A stretch of 64,000 nt of DNA. Origin: Paractinoplanes deccanensis. GTDB lineage: Bacteria > Actinomycetota > Actinomycetes > Mycobacteriales > Micromonosporaceae. Position numbers and translations under genes: made by a program. The stretch spans positions 1 through 64,000 of the forward strand of contig NZ_BOMI01000128.1 of assembly GCF_016862115.1 (NCBI RefSeq), given 5' to 3'. The notes below the pieces were generated by a model, which was not told the origin of the DNA, did no database searches, and saw only the letters and a program-made list of their open reading frames with translations. Of this stretch, positions 11,773 to 20,614 are shown piece after piece (position 1 is the first letter of the stretch; each line of letters starts with the position of its first letter).

Positions 11773-13376
11773 CCATCGTCGAGGAGCGTCCCGCCCCGCC
11801 CGCCGCGCCGCCGCCGCGCCCGTCCCGGCGCATCTGGGCGCTGCTGCGCAACTCGTGGCGACAGCTCACCAGCATGCGTACGGCCCTGGTGCTGCTCTTC
11901 CTGCTCGCCGTCGCCGCGATCCCGGGCTCGATCTTTCCCCAGCGCGCGGTCAACGCCGAAAAGGTCACGCAGTACTACACGGCGCACCCCAAGCTGGCGC
12001 CCTGGCTCGAGAAGCTCGGCGGCTTCGAGGTGTACGCCTCGCCGTGGTTCGCCTCGATCTACCTGCTGCTGTTCGTCTCGCTGATCGGCTGCGTGGTGCC
12101 GCGGCTGATCGACCACGTGCGCGCCCTGCGCATCGCGGTGCCCGACGCGCCCAAGCGCTTCGGCCGCCTGCCGCAGCACAGCGACGAGTGGAGCAGCTCG
12201 CTCACGCCCGCCGCTGCCGCCGGGGTGATCGCCAAGCAGCTGCGCGGCCGCCGCTTCCGCACCAAGGTGCGCGAGCAGGAGGACGGCAGCTTCACGGTCT
12301 CGGCCGAGAAGGGCTATCTCAAAGAGACCGGCAACCTGCTCTTCCACATCAGCATGCTGGCCGTGCTGATCGGGGTGGGCTTCGGTCACTGGTACGGCTG
12401 GCACGGCAACCGCATCCTCGTCGGCGGCGCCGACCAGGGGTTCTGCAACGTGCTCCCGCAATACGACGACTCGTCGCTCGGGCCCCGCGTGGACACGGCC
12501 GACCTGCCGAACTTCTGCATCAAGCTGACGAAGTTCGACGCGACCTACCAGACCACCGGGCAGCCCAAGACGTTCTCCGCGACCGTCTCGGTCACCCAGG
12601 ACGGCGGGGCCGCCGAGACCCGGTCGTTCACCGTCAACGACCCGCTGCGGCTCCACGGCGCCAGCGTCCACCTGCTCGGCCACGGCTACGCGCCGATCCT
12701 GCGCTACACCGACCGCTACGGCGTCTCGCAGACCAAGGTGGTGCCGTTCCTGCCGGTCGACGCCATGCAGACCAGCGAGGGCGTCGCCCAGTTCCCGGAC
12801 GTCAACATCGACCCCAAGACCGGCAAGCGGGACGCCACGCTGCAGATGGGCTTCGAGGGCCGATACCTGCCGACGGTCGCCAAGGACGGCAGCGCCACCT
12901 CGGCGTTCCCGGCCGAGAACGACCCCGCGCTCTACCTGACCGCCTACCGCGGCGACCTCGGCCTCGACGTGGGCACGCCCGGCTCGGTCTACTCGCTCGA
13001 CCAGGGGCAGATCGCCACCGGCGAGCTCAAGAACATCACCGGCACCCGGCCTCACCCGATGCGCGTCGGCGACACCTGGACCCTGGACGACGGCAGCAAG
13101 CTCGAGTTCCTCGGCACCAGGCCGTTCGCCACGCTGTCGATCCGGCACGACCCGACCCAGTCGCTGGCGCTCGCCGGCGCGGTCCTCGGGCTGCTCGGCC
13201 TGATGCTCTCGCTGTGGGGTCACCGGCGCCGGGTCTGGTTCCGCGCCCTGCCAGGAAGGTCGGCAGTGTCCGGCGGTACGTTGTTGGTGGCCGGTGGCCT
13301 CCCGCGCACCGACTATCCCGGTTTTCCGGACGAGTTCGAAGCTTTGGTCAAGACCGCCGAGGAAGGGACACCCTGA
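11769..13376 (+). CDS. resB: cytochrome c biogenesis protein ResB
   Basis: 535 residues, usual for actinobacterial ResB. After a cytoplasmic Pro-rich N-tail come a membrane helix (~38-55), two more (~95-115 and ~195-215), a large outer domain (~220-455) and a C-terminal helix (LALAGAVLGLLGLMLSLWG). RNSWRQLTSMRTALVLL at the N-terminus is typical of the family. With CcsB it forms the system II haem export and ligation complex. GTG start overlaps the ccdA stop (GTGA); the ATG of the next gene overlaps its stop. Confidence 0.94.
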   Translation: MTIVEERPAPPAAPPPRPSRRIWALLRNSWRQLTSMRTALVLLFLLAVAAIPGSIFPQRAVNAEKVTQYYTAHPKLAPWLEKLGGFEVYASPWFASIYLLLFVSLIGCVVPRLIDHVRALRIAVPDAPKRFGRLPQHSDEWSSSLTPAAAAGVIAKQLRGRRFRTKVREQEDGSFTVSAEKGYLKETGNLLFHISMLAVLIGVGFGHWYGWHGNRILVGGADQGFCNVLPQYDDSSLGPRVDTADLPNFCIKLTKFDATYQTTGQPKTFSATVSVTQDGGAAETRSFTVNDPLRLHGASVHLLGHGYAPILRYTDRYGVSQTKVVPFLPVDAMQTSEGVAQFPDVNIDPKTGKRDATLQMGFEGRYLPTVAKDGSATSAFPAENDPALYLTAYRGDLGLDVGTPGSVYSLDQGQIATGELKNITGTRPHPMRVGDTWTLDDGSKLEFLGTRPFATLSIRHDPTQSLALAGAVLGLLGLMLSLWGHRRRVWFRALPGRSAVSGGTLLVAGGLPRTDYPGFPDEFEALVKTAEEGTP

Positions 13377-14344
13377 TGGCGGAGTTGTCGAATCAGTTGG
13401 TGGCCGCCGCCGTCCTGGCATACCTGGCCGCGATGATCTGCTACGCGGGCGAGTACGCGTTCGGCAAGCGCAGCCACATCGGCAAGGCCGCGTCGCGTCC
13501 GGCCCGCCAGCTCGTGGGCGCCGGCGCTCCCGTCCCCGACGACATCGTCTCGGACGACCCGCCGCCGCCCGCCCGGCGTGACCGCGCCGAGCTCACCGGC
13601 CGCATCGCGGTCGGCTTCAACGCCCTCGCCGTGCTGCTGCACCTCGGCGCCCTGGTCACCCGCGGCGTCGCGGCGGACCGCATGCCGTGGGGCAACATGT
13701 ACGAATACATCCTGTCGACGACCTTCGTCGCCTCGGCGGTCTGGATCGGCGTGGTGCTGGCCCGCCCGGCGGTGCGCCACCTGGGCCTCTTCGCGGCGCT
13801 GGCGCTGGTCGTCATGCTCGGCGCGGCCAGCCTGATCGCCTACACGCCGGTCGGCCCGCTCGTGCCGGCGCTCAACTCGTACTGGTTCATCATCCACGTG
13901 TCGACGGTCATCGTGGGTTCCGGCATCTTCCTGATCGGCGCGGTCCCGGCGGCGATGTTCCTCATCCGCAACGGGTACGACGAGGGCAAGCGCCGTTTCC
14001 CGTACACGCTGGGCAAGCGCGTCCCCGAGGCGGCGGTGCTCGAGCGGCTGACGTTCCGCCTGCACGCCTTCGCCTTCCCGCTGTTCACCTTCGGCGCCCT
14101 GATCGCCGGGCCGATCTGGGCCGAGGCGTCGTGGGGCCGCTACTGGGGCTGGGACCCCAAGGAGGTGTGGGCCTTCATCTCCTGGATCGTCTACGCCGGC
14201 TACCTGCACGCCCGGGCCACCCCCAGCGTCAAGCGCACGGTGGCGACCTGGATCGCGCTGATCGGCTTCGTGACCATGCTGATGAACCTGTTCGGCGTCA
14301 ACCTGTTCTTCGAGGGCCTGCACTCGTACGCGAACGCGGGCTAG
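13376..14344 (+). CDS. ccsB: cytochrome c biogenesis protein CcsB/ResC
   Basis: 322 residues, polytopic. The haem-handling WWD-type motif reads WGRYWGWDPKEVW near residue 260, with flanking His ligands (HVSTVIVG and the late HARATPSVKR region). It joins ResB to attach haem to apocytochrome c. ATG overlaps the resB stop. Last gene of the hemL operon; its TAG stop lies within CTAG, which is also the stop of the convergent secreted-protein gene. Confidence 0.95.
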   Translation: MAELSNQLVAAAVLAYLAAMICYAGEYAFGKRSHIGKAASRPARQLVGAGAPVPDDIVSDDPPPPARRDRAELTGRIAVGFNALAVLLHLGALVTRGVAADRMPWGNMYEYILSTTFVASAVWIGVVLARPAVRHLGLFAALALVVMLGAASLIAYTPVGPLVPALNSYWFIIHVSTVIVGSGIFLIGAVPAAMFLIRNGYDEGKRRFPYTLGKRVPEAAVLERLTFRLHAFAFPLFTFGALIAGPIWAEASWGRYWGWDPKEVWAFISWIVYAGYLHARATPSVKRTVATWIALIGFVTMLMNLFGVNLFFEGLHSYANAG

Positions 14345-15438
14345 TCGAGCAGCTTGCCGAGGAGCCGGGGCTTTCGCTCCGGCTCCTCCGGCTTTTCCGA
14401 GGGCAGGTCACCGACCACGTCGGCGTCGCCGAGCGGCAGCGGCGGGCGCGGGGGTGCCGCCGAGCGCAGCAGGCCGCGGTCGCAGTCGCCGGCGGTCCAG
14501 GTGTCGTAGCGGGTCTGCCAGTCGAGGCAGAAGCCGCCGCGCTGCTGCCGCTGGGTGGGGTCGGTGCCGGTCAGGGTGGGCACGTCCTCGCGCCAGAGCC
14601 GTGGCTCGCCGCCGTCCGCCGGGCGCAGCCGCACGTTGTCGACGGTCACCGGGGGCACGTCGATCAGGCCCGGTCGGCCGGCGTCGACGTGCACCTCCAC
14701 GTACTGCTCCACCACCGCGGTCTCGCCGATCGCCAGGCGCTGGGCGGTGAGCAGGTTCCACCGGTTGCCCCACCAGAGCCAGGCGCTCCACACGCCGCCC
14801 GGGTCGCTGTGCAGGTCGAGCCAGACCTTGTCGCCGGGGCGCAGCGCGTACTGGTCGTAGAACTGCCAGGTCTTGGTGTTGGTGTTGAACGTGTAGATGT
14901 GCTGCCGTCCGGGGCCGGCCCAGCCGGTCTCCGCCCAGCCGGCCTCCAGCCAGGTGATGACGCCGCGGCCGAGGTTGCGCTTGACCATGAAGCGGCCGGC
15001 GACGAAGTCGTACGAGCGGGGCCGGATAGACCCGTCGACGATCGACATGCGGCCGGAGACGCCGGCCCACTCGCCGCCGGTGTTCGCGCCCAGGTGGTGG
15101 TAGCCGCTGGGGGTGAAGCCCGCCTCGCCGCGCCTGGGCAGGCGCACGCCCGACTCGACGACGGGGCTGGTGGCCGCCCGGCACGCGCCGGGAGCGCCGG
15201 AGCCGGCGGGTCTCGTGGGCGGGCGGGTGGAGCGCTTCAGAGGCGGGCACGCGGGCAGCGTGGTGCGCTTGGCGGCCTTTCCCTCGGCGGCCGTCGAATC
15301 CGCGTTCCGGGCCGGAGCCTTCTCGCCGGCCGCCGGAGCGACGCCGGCCGTTGCTTTCTCGGCGGCTGCGGGGGCGATGCCGGACAGGGCGGCCAGGCCT
15401 GCCACCGCGCACCACAGCGCCACGTTCCGGACCTTCAC
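14341..15438 (-). CDS. secreted protein of unknown function
   Basis: 365 residues. A Sec signal peptide (VALWCAVAGLAALSGIAPAAA) is followed by an Ala/Lys/Thr/Pro-rich linker (~30-95) and a ~230-residue domain rich in Trp, Tyr and Gly (HHLGANTGGEW, LWWGNRWNLLT, YVEVHVDAG), then a short Pro-rich, charged tail. The aromatic-rich, beta-looking domain recalls carbohydrate-binding or peptidase-associated folds, but I do not recognise the family. GTG start with GGAGG 7 nt upstream; the open frame continues upstream without a ribosome site. Convergent with ccsB (shared CTAG stop) and divergent from mqnL. Confidence 0.75.
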   Translation of the reverse strand: MKVRNVALWCAVAGLAALSGIAPAAAEKATAGVAPAAGEKAPARNADSTAAEGKAAKRTTLPACPPLKRSTRPPTRPAGSGAPGACRAATSPVVESGVRLPRRGEAGFTPSGYHHLGANTGGEWAGVSGRMSIVDGSIRPRSYDFVAGRFMVKRNLGRGVITWLEAGWAETGWAGPGRQHIYTFNTNTKTWQFYDQYALRPGDKVWLDLHSDPGGVWSAWLWWGNRWNLLTAQRLAIGETAVVEQYVEVHVDAGRPGLIDVPPVTVDNVRLRPADGGEPRLWREDVPTLTGTDPTQRQQRGGFCLDWQTRYDTWTAGDCDRGLLRSAAPPRPPLPLGDADVVGDLPSEKPEEPERKPRLLGKLLD

Positions 15439-15553
15439 CGGGTCACCTCCGCCACATCGGATTAATCGCCCAGTCCAACTCGAATCGGACATCCCGAGTG
15501 ACGGTGATCGCCCCGGCTCGGAACTGTCGGACCCGTGGGGAAGACTGGGGTGC

Positions 15554-17014
15554 ATGGCGCCGCGTGGGTTTCCCTATGAAGATCTGCAAAGCTTCGTCGC
15601 CGCTCTGGAGGCGGCGGGTGAGCTGCGCCGGGTGACCGTGCCGGTCGACCCGACGCTCGAGATCAGCGAGGTGGTGACACGCACCGTCCGGGCCGGCGGC
15701 CCGGCGCTGCTCTTCGAGCGGCCCACCCGCGGCGACATGCCCGTCGCGATCAACCTTTTCGGCACCGAGAAGCGCATGGCCATGGCCCTCGGCGTCGAGA
15801 CGCTCGACGAGGTCGGCAACCGCATCGGCGAGATGCTCAAGCCCGAGCTCCCGGTCGGCTGGTCCGGCATCCGCGAGGGCATCGGCAAGGTCCTCCAGCT
15901 CAAGTCGCTGCCGCCGCGCAAGGTCAAGACCGCGCCCTGCCAAGAGGTGGTGCTCAAGGGCGACGAGGTCGACCTCGGCAAGCTGCCCGGCCTCCAGGTC
16001 TGGCCCGGCGACGGCGGCGTCTTCCACAACTTCGGCCTCACCCACACCAAGCACCCCGAGACCGGCAAGCGCAATCTGGGCCTCTACCGGCTCCAGCAGC
16101 ACTCGCGCAACACCCTGGGCATGCACTGGCAGATCCACAAGGACTCGACCGCACACCACGCCGTCGCCGAGCGGCTCGGCCGGCGCCTGCCCGTCGCCAT
16201 CGCGATCGGCTGCGACCCCGTCGTGTCCTACGCGGCGAGCGCCCCGCTCCCGTCCGACATCGACGAATACCTGTTCGCGGGCTTCCTGCGCGGCGAGCGC
16301 GTCGAGATGGTCGACTGCCTGACCGTCCCGCTCCAGGTGCCGGCGAACGCCCAGATCATCCTTGAGGGCTACCTCGAGCCGGGCGAGCGGCTGCCCGAGG
16401 GCCCGTTCGGCGACCACACCGGCTTCTACACGCCGGTTGAACCTTTCCCGGTGCTGCACGTCGAGTGCATGACCATGCGAAAGAAGCCGATCTACCACTC
16501 GATCATCACGTCGAAGCCGCCGCAGGAGGACCACGGACTCGGCAAGGCGACGGAGCGGATCTTCCTGCCGCTGCTGCGGATGCTGATCCCCGACATCGTC
16601 GACTACGACCTGCCCGCGGCCGGCGTCTTCCACAACTGCGCGATCGTCTCCATTCGCAAGCGATACCCCAAACATGCCCAAAAGATCATGAACGCGATCT
16701 GGGGCGCCCACCTGATGTCGCTCACCAAGCTGATCGTGATCGTCGACGAGGACTGCGACGTCCACGACTACAACGAGGTCGCCTTCCGCGCCTTCGGCAA
16801 CGTCGACTACGACCGCGACCTGATGCTCACCCAGGGCCCGGTCGACCATCTCGATCACGCCTCCTACCAGCAGTTCTGGGGCGGCAAGGCGGGCATCGAC
16901 GCCACCCGTAAGCTGCCGAGCGAGGGTTACACCCGGGGCTGGCCCGAGGAGATGACCATGTCGCCCGAGGTGGTGGGCCTGGTGGACAAGCGCTGGAAGG
17001 AATACGGCATATGA
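15554..17014 (+). CDS. mqnL: UbiD-family menaquinone decarboxylase (MqnL, SCO4490 type)
   Basis: 486 residues, full length for UbiD. Conserved segments include ALLFERPTRG near residue 55, the cofactor-region stretch GLYRLQQHSRNTLGMHWQIHKD, AIAIGCDP, EGPFGDHTGFY (with an acid/base Glu) and the C-terminal VDEDCDVHD. It needs prenylated FMN, made by the UbiX-type protein at 19516-20154. With the prenyltransferase next to it (4-nt overlap) it converts prenylated dihydroxynaphthoate to demethylmenaquinone in the futalosine pathway. The ATG follows AAGACT by 7 nt, a possible but imperfect leaderless signal; no strong ribosome site is visible. Confidence 0.93.
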   Translation: MAPRGFPYEDLQSFVAALEAAGELRRVTVPVDPTLEISEVVTRTVRAGGPALLFERPTRGDMPVAINLFGTEKRMAMALGVETLDEVGNRIGEMLKPELPVGWSGIREGIGKVLQLKSLPPRKVKTAPCQEVVLKGDEVDLGKLPGLQVWPGDGGVFHNFGLTHTKHPETGKRNLGLYRLQQHSRNTLGMHWQIHKDSTAHHAVAERLGRRLPVAIAIGCDPVVSYAASAPLPSDIDEYLFAGFLRGERVEMVDCLTVPLQVPANAQIILEGYLEPGERLPEGPFGDHTGFYTPVEPFPVLHVECMTMRKKPIYHSIITSKPPQEDHGLGKATERIFLPLLRMLIPDIVDYDLPAAGVFHNCAIVSIRKRYPKHAQKIMNAIWGAHLMSLTKLIVIVDEDCDVHDYNEVAFRAFGNVDYDRDLMLTQGPVDHLDHASYQQFWGGKAGIDATRKLPSEGYTRGWPEEMTMSPEVVGLVDKRWKEYGI

Positions 17015-17907
17015 CAGCGGTCGCCGAGGTCCCGGAAAAACCGGGCAAGGTGAAGTCGTTCCTGCGGCTGGTCACCATCGAGCATTCGGTCTTCGCCCTG
17101 CCGTTCGCCTACCTCTCGGCCGCGGTGGCGCTCGACCGCGAGGGCACCGGCATCCACTGGATCGACCTGCTGCTCATCACCGTCGCGATGGTCTCGGGCC
17201 GTACGTTCGCGATGGCGGCCAACCGCATCCTCGACCGCAAGATCGACGCGCAGAACCCGCGGACCCGCAACCGCGAGCTCGTCACGGGCGCGGTCTCCCC
17301 GCGTACGGCCTGGACCGGCGCCCTTGTCTCGCTGGTCGTGATGGCCGTGGCGGCCGGGCTGCTCAACCGGCTCTGCCTGGTGCTCTTCCCGCTCGCCGTG
17401 ATCCCGCTGGTCGTCTACCCCTACGCCAAGCGGTTCACCAACTTCCCGCACTACGTGCTCGCCCTGGCCCAGGCGGTCGCCCCGGTCGGCGCCTGGCTCG
17501 GCATCACCGGCACGTTCTCCGGCTCCGGCCCGGCCTGGCTGCTCGGTGTCGCGGTGGGCCTCTGGATCGGCGGGTTCGACATCATCTACGCCTGCCAGGA
17601 CGTCGAGGTCGACCGCAAGATCGGCGTGCACTCCACCCCGGCCCGCTTCGGCGTGCGCACGGCGCTGCACATCTCGACCGCCACCCACGTTGTGACGTTC
17701 GCGCTCTTCGTGTGGTTCGGCCACCTCGTCGGCCTCGGCTGGCTCTGGTGGATCGGCCTGGCGCTGACCGCCGCGGCCTTCGTCTATCAGCACGTCATCG
17801 TGACGCCGAACGACCTCTCCAAGGTCAACCGGGCGTTCTTCACCGCCAACGGCTTCGTCGGCATCGTGCTGTTCCTCTTCGCCTTGCTCGACCTGATTTT
17901 GCTGTAA
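17011..17907 (+). CDS. mqnP: UbiA-type menaquinone prenyltransferase (MqnP)
   Basis: 298 residues, eight to nine membrane helices. The two Asp-rich prenyl-diphosphate/Mg motifs are NRILDRKID (with ARG/TRNRELV after it) and DVEVDRKIG. It attaches the isoprenoid tail to 1,4-dihydroxy-6-naphthoate in the futalosine route. ATG overlaps the mqnL stop (ATGA). Its own stop codon overlaps the -35 element of the following sigma-factor gene, so read-through and the inner promoter could both serve downstream genes. Confidence 0.94.
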   Translation: MTAVAEVPEKPGKVKSFLRLVTIEHSVFALPFAYLSAAVALDREGTGIHWIDLLLITVAMVSGRTFAMAANRILDRKIDAQNPRTRNRELVTGAVSPRTAWTGALVSLVVMAVAAGLLNRLCLVLFPLAVIPLVVYPYAKRFTNFPHYVLALAQAVAPVGAWLGITGTFSGSGPAWLLGVAVGLWIGGFDIIYACQDVEVDRKIGVHSTPARFGVRTALHISTATHVVTFALFVWFGHLVGLGWLWWIGLALTAAAFVYQHVIVTPNDLSKVNRAFFTANGFVGIVLFLFALLDLILL

Positions 17908-17930
17908 CCCGCGAGCCATCGGCCTCCGTC
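17906..17930 (+). promoter_or_regulatory. ECF-type promoter in front of the sigma gene
   Basis: AACC at 17906-17909 and CGTC at 17927-17930 are 17 nt apart, the usual -35/-10 signature of actinobacterial ECF sigma promoters. The predicted start site falls within a few bases of the GTG at 17939, so the transcript would be nearly leaderless. Such a site before a sigma gene usually means autoregulation (inference). Confidence 0.6.
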
Positions 17931-17938
17931 TAATCCGC

Positions 17939-18469
17939 GTGAGCGACAAAGAGGCCGAGTTCCGGGAGTTCGTGGCCGCGCAGATGGAACAACTGCGCGG
18001 CCTCGCCTTTCTGACGTGCGGCGACTGGCAGGTGGCCGAGGACGCTGTCCTCGCGGCCCTGGCCCGGCTGTACGTGAGGTGGAACCGCGTCGACAAGCCC
18101 GACGTGTACGCCCGTACGGCGGTGGTGCGGGCCGCGATCGACGAGACCCGGCGCCCGTGGTGGCGGCGCGAGCAGTCGCACAGCCACGCCGCGATGCCCG
18201 ACCGGGCCGCGCCCGACCCGATGCCGGGTGTCGAGGACCGGCTGCACCTGCGCGAGGCGCTGCTGCACGTGCCGCCGAAGCAGCGGGCGGTGCTGGTGTT
18301 GCGCTTCCTCGAAGGCCTCAGCGTCCAGCAGACCGCGGCCGCCCTGCGGTGCCCGGAAGGCACGGTCAAGGTGTACACGTCCCGCGGTCTCGACATCCTG
18401 CGCCGTGTGCTCGGCGTAAACCTCGGCATCGACGAGCAGGCGGGAGGCCGGCATGAAGCAGCTGTCTGA
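17939..18469 (+). CDS. SigE-family (ECF-like) RNA polymerase sigma factor
   Basis: 176 residues. The sigma-2 region spans ~8-75 (EFREFVAAQMEQLRGLAFLTCGD and YVRWNRV), and sigma-4 ~105-160 (LHVPPKQRAVLVLRFLEGLS, then the helix-turn-helix CPEGTVKVYTSRGLDILR). It fits the actinobacterial SigE-family (SigE70 type) and has no C-terminal extension. GTG start, placed just after an ECF-like promoter. The membrane protein gene overlaps its 3' end by 17 nt, the usual place of an anti-sigma partner. The pair is inserted between mqnP and mqnM, which are adjacent in Streptomyces. Confidence 0.88.
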   Translation: MSDKEAEFREFVAAQMEQLRGLAFLTCGDWQVAEDAVLAALARLYVRWNRVDKPDVYARTAVVRAAIDETRRPWWRREQSHSHAAMPDRAAPDPMPGVEDRLHLREALLHVPPKQRAVLVLRFLEGLSVQQTAAALRCPEGTVKVYTSRGLDILRRVLGVNLGIDEQAGGRHEAAV

Positions 18470-19499
18470 CCTGATGAGGGAGGCCGTCCAGACGGACGCG
18501 CCGCCGCTGCGCCACTCCGTCGACGACGTGGTCGCGGCCGGCAAGAGCCGCACGAGGCGCCGGGCGGCGGGCTGGACGTCGCTGGCCGTGGTGGCAGTGG
18601 TCGCCGCGATCGGCGTCCCGCAGGCTGTCCTGCACCGGGCCGGCCCGGCACGGCCGGACATCGCGCCGGCCACGTCGGCGCCGCCGAACGCCGAGCCGCC
18701 CACCGTGGCGTACACGTTCAAGGGCTACACCGCCGGAGACCTCCGCGTCGCCGACCCCAACGTCTGGCGACTCGACCTGGAGGAGGCGGCGGTCGTGCGG
18801 GGCGAGGAGACCGTCGGCAGTCTCGATGTCTACCGCGCCGGCGTCGATCCGCGCCGCATCTACCACTTCGAGAAGGTCACCGCGACCGATCCGATCGAAG
18901 GGCGGCCCGCCGTCGTCATCGGCGACGGCGCCCTCCGCGAGCGGCTGGCCTGGCAGTACGCGCCCGGGGCATGGGCCGTCGCCGCGCCGCGGGACCAGAC
19001 GCCCCTGGACGAGCTGCGACAGCTGGCCGAGGCGTTCCGGCCGTCGCGGGCATACGGCGTCACCGTGCCGTTCCGGGCGGCCGTGCCGGGCGGATTGCGG
19101 ATCATCTCGATCACCACCAGCGGCGACCGGGCGCGGGTGACAGCGGCGACCGACAAGCTCTTCCGCCGGATGCTGGCCGACCAGGACCGGCAGAACCCCG
19201 AGGGTGCCTACGACAACGTGAGCGACGGCTTGACCCTCGAGATCGGCCCGAGCTCGTCGAGCCCGTTGCGGCCGGCCGGCACGAAGGCCATCTGCACGGA
19301 ACCCGCCCACGCCCAGCCCTGCGTCAAGTTCGTCGCGGGCGACCGCTACGTCGTGCAGGCACAGGGCCCACCCACGGCGACCCGGGCCGACGTGGCCGGG
19401 CTGCTCGACGGTGTCTCCGTGACCGACCCCGCCGATCCGTCGACGTGGGTTCCCGCCGATGAGGCGTTCCCCGCATCTGCCCTGCCGCCGAGAAACTGA
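18453..19499 (+). CDS. single-pass membrane protein, probable partner of the sigma factor
   Basis: 348 residues. A ~40-residue cytoplasmic N-terminus (MKQLSDLMREAVQ...SRTRRRAAG) precedes one membrane helix (~42-60) and a ~285-residue extracytoplasmic domain with three or four Cys (ICTEPAHAQPC). There is no zinc-binding HxxxCxxC anti-sigma motif, but the topology and overlap with the sigma gene fit a membrane-bound regulator. Not recognised as a named family. Inference: it senses an envelope signal and holds or releases the sigma factor. Confidence 0.75.
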   Translation: MKQLSDLMREAVQTDAPPLRHSVDDVVAAGKSRTRRRAAGWTSLAVVAVVAAIGVPQAVLHRAGPARPDIAPATSAPPNAEPPTVAYTFKGYTAGDLRVADPNVWRLDLEEAAVVRGEETVGSLDVYRAGVDPRRIYHFEKVTATDPIEGRPAVVIGDGALRERLAWQYAPGAWAVAAPRDQTPLDELRQLAEAFRPSRAYGVTVPFRAAVPGGLRIISITTSGDRARVTAATDKLFRRMLADQDRQNPEGAYDNVSDGLTLEIGPSSSSPLRPAGTKAICTEPAHAQPCVKFVAGDRYVVQAQGPPTATRADVAGLLDGVSVTDPADPSTWVPADEAFPASALPPRN

Positions 19500-19515
19500 A
19501 GTGCACACTTGAGGC

Positions 19516-20154
19516 ATGCGTGAACCCTGGATCGTCGGTGTCTCGGGGGCGTCCGGCACGCCGTACGCCCGCGCGGTCTTGACCGCCCTGCTGGACGCCG
19601 GCGAAGCCGTGGACCTGGTGATCTCGCGGGCGGCGCGGCTGACCCTGCTCGACGAGACCGGGGCGAGCGTGCGGGACGCGCACTGGAAGGACGACGTCGG
19701 CGCGTGGCTCGGCCGCGACCTGGGCGACCTGACCTACTGGCCGGCGGGTGACCTGGCGGCCGGGCCGAGCAGCGGCTCCTACCCGGCCAAGGGCATGATC
19801 GTGGTGCCGGCGAGCACGGCGGCCTGCGCGGGCATCGCGATCGGACTGTCCAAGGACCTGCTCCAGCGGGCGGCCGAGGTCAACCTCAAGGAACGGCGAC
19901 GCACGGTGATCGTTCCGCGCGAGACGCCGGTCACGCGCAGTCACCTGGAGCACCAGATCGCCCTGCTCGACGCGGGGGCGGTGGTGTTGCCGGCGAGCCC
20001 CGGGTTCTACGGTTCCGGGGCGCAGGCGACGGCGCAGCAGCTCGTCGACTTCGTGGCGGGCAAGGCGCTGGACGCGCTCGGCGTACCGCACACGCTCCTG
20101 ACCCGGTGGAAGGGTGAGCTGAACGCTCAGCGCAACCCGTTGGGCGGGCCGTAA
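19516..20154 (+). CDS. mqnM: UbiX-like flavin prenyltransferase (MqnM)
   Basis: 212 residues. VGVSGASGTPYA is the FMN-binding N-terminus, VVPASTAACAGIAIGLSKDLLQRAAEVNLKERR the middle and PRETPVTRSHLEHQ the conserved prenyl-phosphate site. It makes prenylated FMN for the UbiD-type MqnL. Here it lies 2.5 kb from mqnL, separated by mqnP and the sigma/membrane pair, and starts 16 nt after that membrane protein gene. Its 3' end overlaps the convergent bldC-like gene by 28 nt. Confidence 0.93.
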   Translation: MREPWIVGVSGASGTPYARAVLTALLDAGEAVDLVISRAARLTLLDETGASVRDAHWKDDVGAWLGRDLGDLTYWPAGDLAAGPSSGSYPAKGMIVVPASTAACAGIAIGLSKDLLQRAAEVNLKERRRTVIVPRETPVTRSHLEHQIALLDAGAVVLPASPGFYGSGAQATAQQLVDFVAGKALDALGVPHTLLTRWKGELNAQRNPLGGP

Positions 20155-20402
20155 CCCATGCCCGGGTTGGTGGGACCCGCGTTGCGCGGCCGGTTGGCGG
20201 CGTCGTCCTCGCGCATCTCCTCGACCACGCCGTCGCCCTCCAGCAGGGCCCTGACCTCGGACTCGCGGAACCGGCGGTGGCCACCCGGAGTGCGGATGCT
20301 GCCGATGCGCCCGGCGGCCGCCCATCGCGTCACCGTCTTCGGGTCGACGCGGAACAGCGCGGCCACCTCGCCCGGTGTCAGCAGACGATCTCCAGTGTCC
20401 AC
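20127..20402 (-). CDS. bldC: BldC-like MerR-type DNA-binding protein
   Basis: 91 residues: one winged helix and no effector domain. LLTPGEVAALFRVDPKTVTRWAAAGRIGSIRTPGGHRR (given here only as a description of residues ~7-44) is nearly the BldC signature: VDPKTVTRWA and GGHRRFRE are the key parts. BldC binds direct repeats and delays entry into development in Streptomyces. GTG start, preceded by GAGGAGG; a longer frame to 20444 has no better site. Convergent with, and overlapping, mqnM. It may be the true bldC or a paralogue; a genome-wide comparison would decide. Confidence 0.85.
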   Translation of the reverse strand: MDTGDRLLTPGEVAALFRVDPKTVTRWAAAGRIGSIRTPGGHRRFRESEVRALLEGDGVVEEMREDDAANRPRNAGPTNPGMGYGPPNGLR

Positions 20403-20601
20403 AACCCCCTCCTCGCGTCGGTGTTCTGGAGCGGCCGTGATCACGGTGAGTGTCGGCGTGCTCGATCGGGACGTAAAGCCATTAGAGCATTGCCCCGGAA
20501 CCGAGTCCCTGGAATGCGGAAAAAGCCCTAATTGCGACAGTGATCGTTATCCTGCCGCCGAATCGCCGCTACCGGGCGTGAGTGACGATCTGCCACCCGT
20601 T

Positions 20602-20607
20602 TAGGGT
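20602..20607 (+). promoter_or_regulatory. -10 box of a leaderless promoter for the Lrp gene
   Basis: TAGGGT ends exactly 7 nt before the ATG at 20615, and no ribosome site intervenes. This TANNNT-N7-start spacing is the hallmark of leaderless actinobacterial mRNAs. Confidence 0.5.
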
Positions 20608-20614
20608 CATCACC

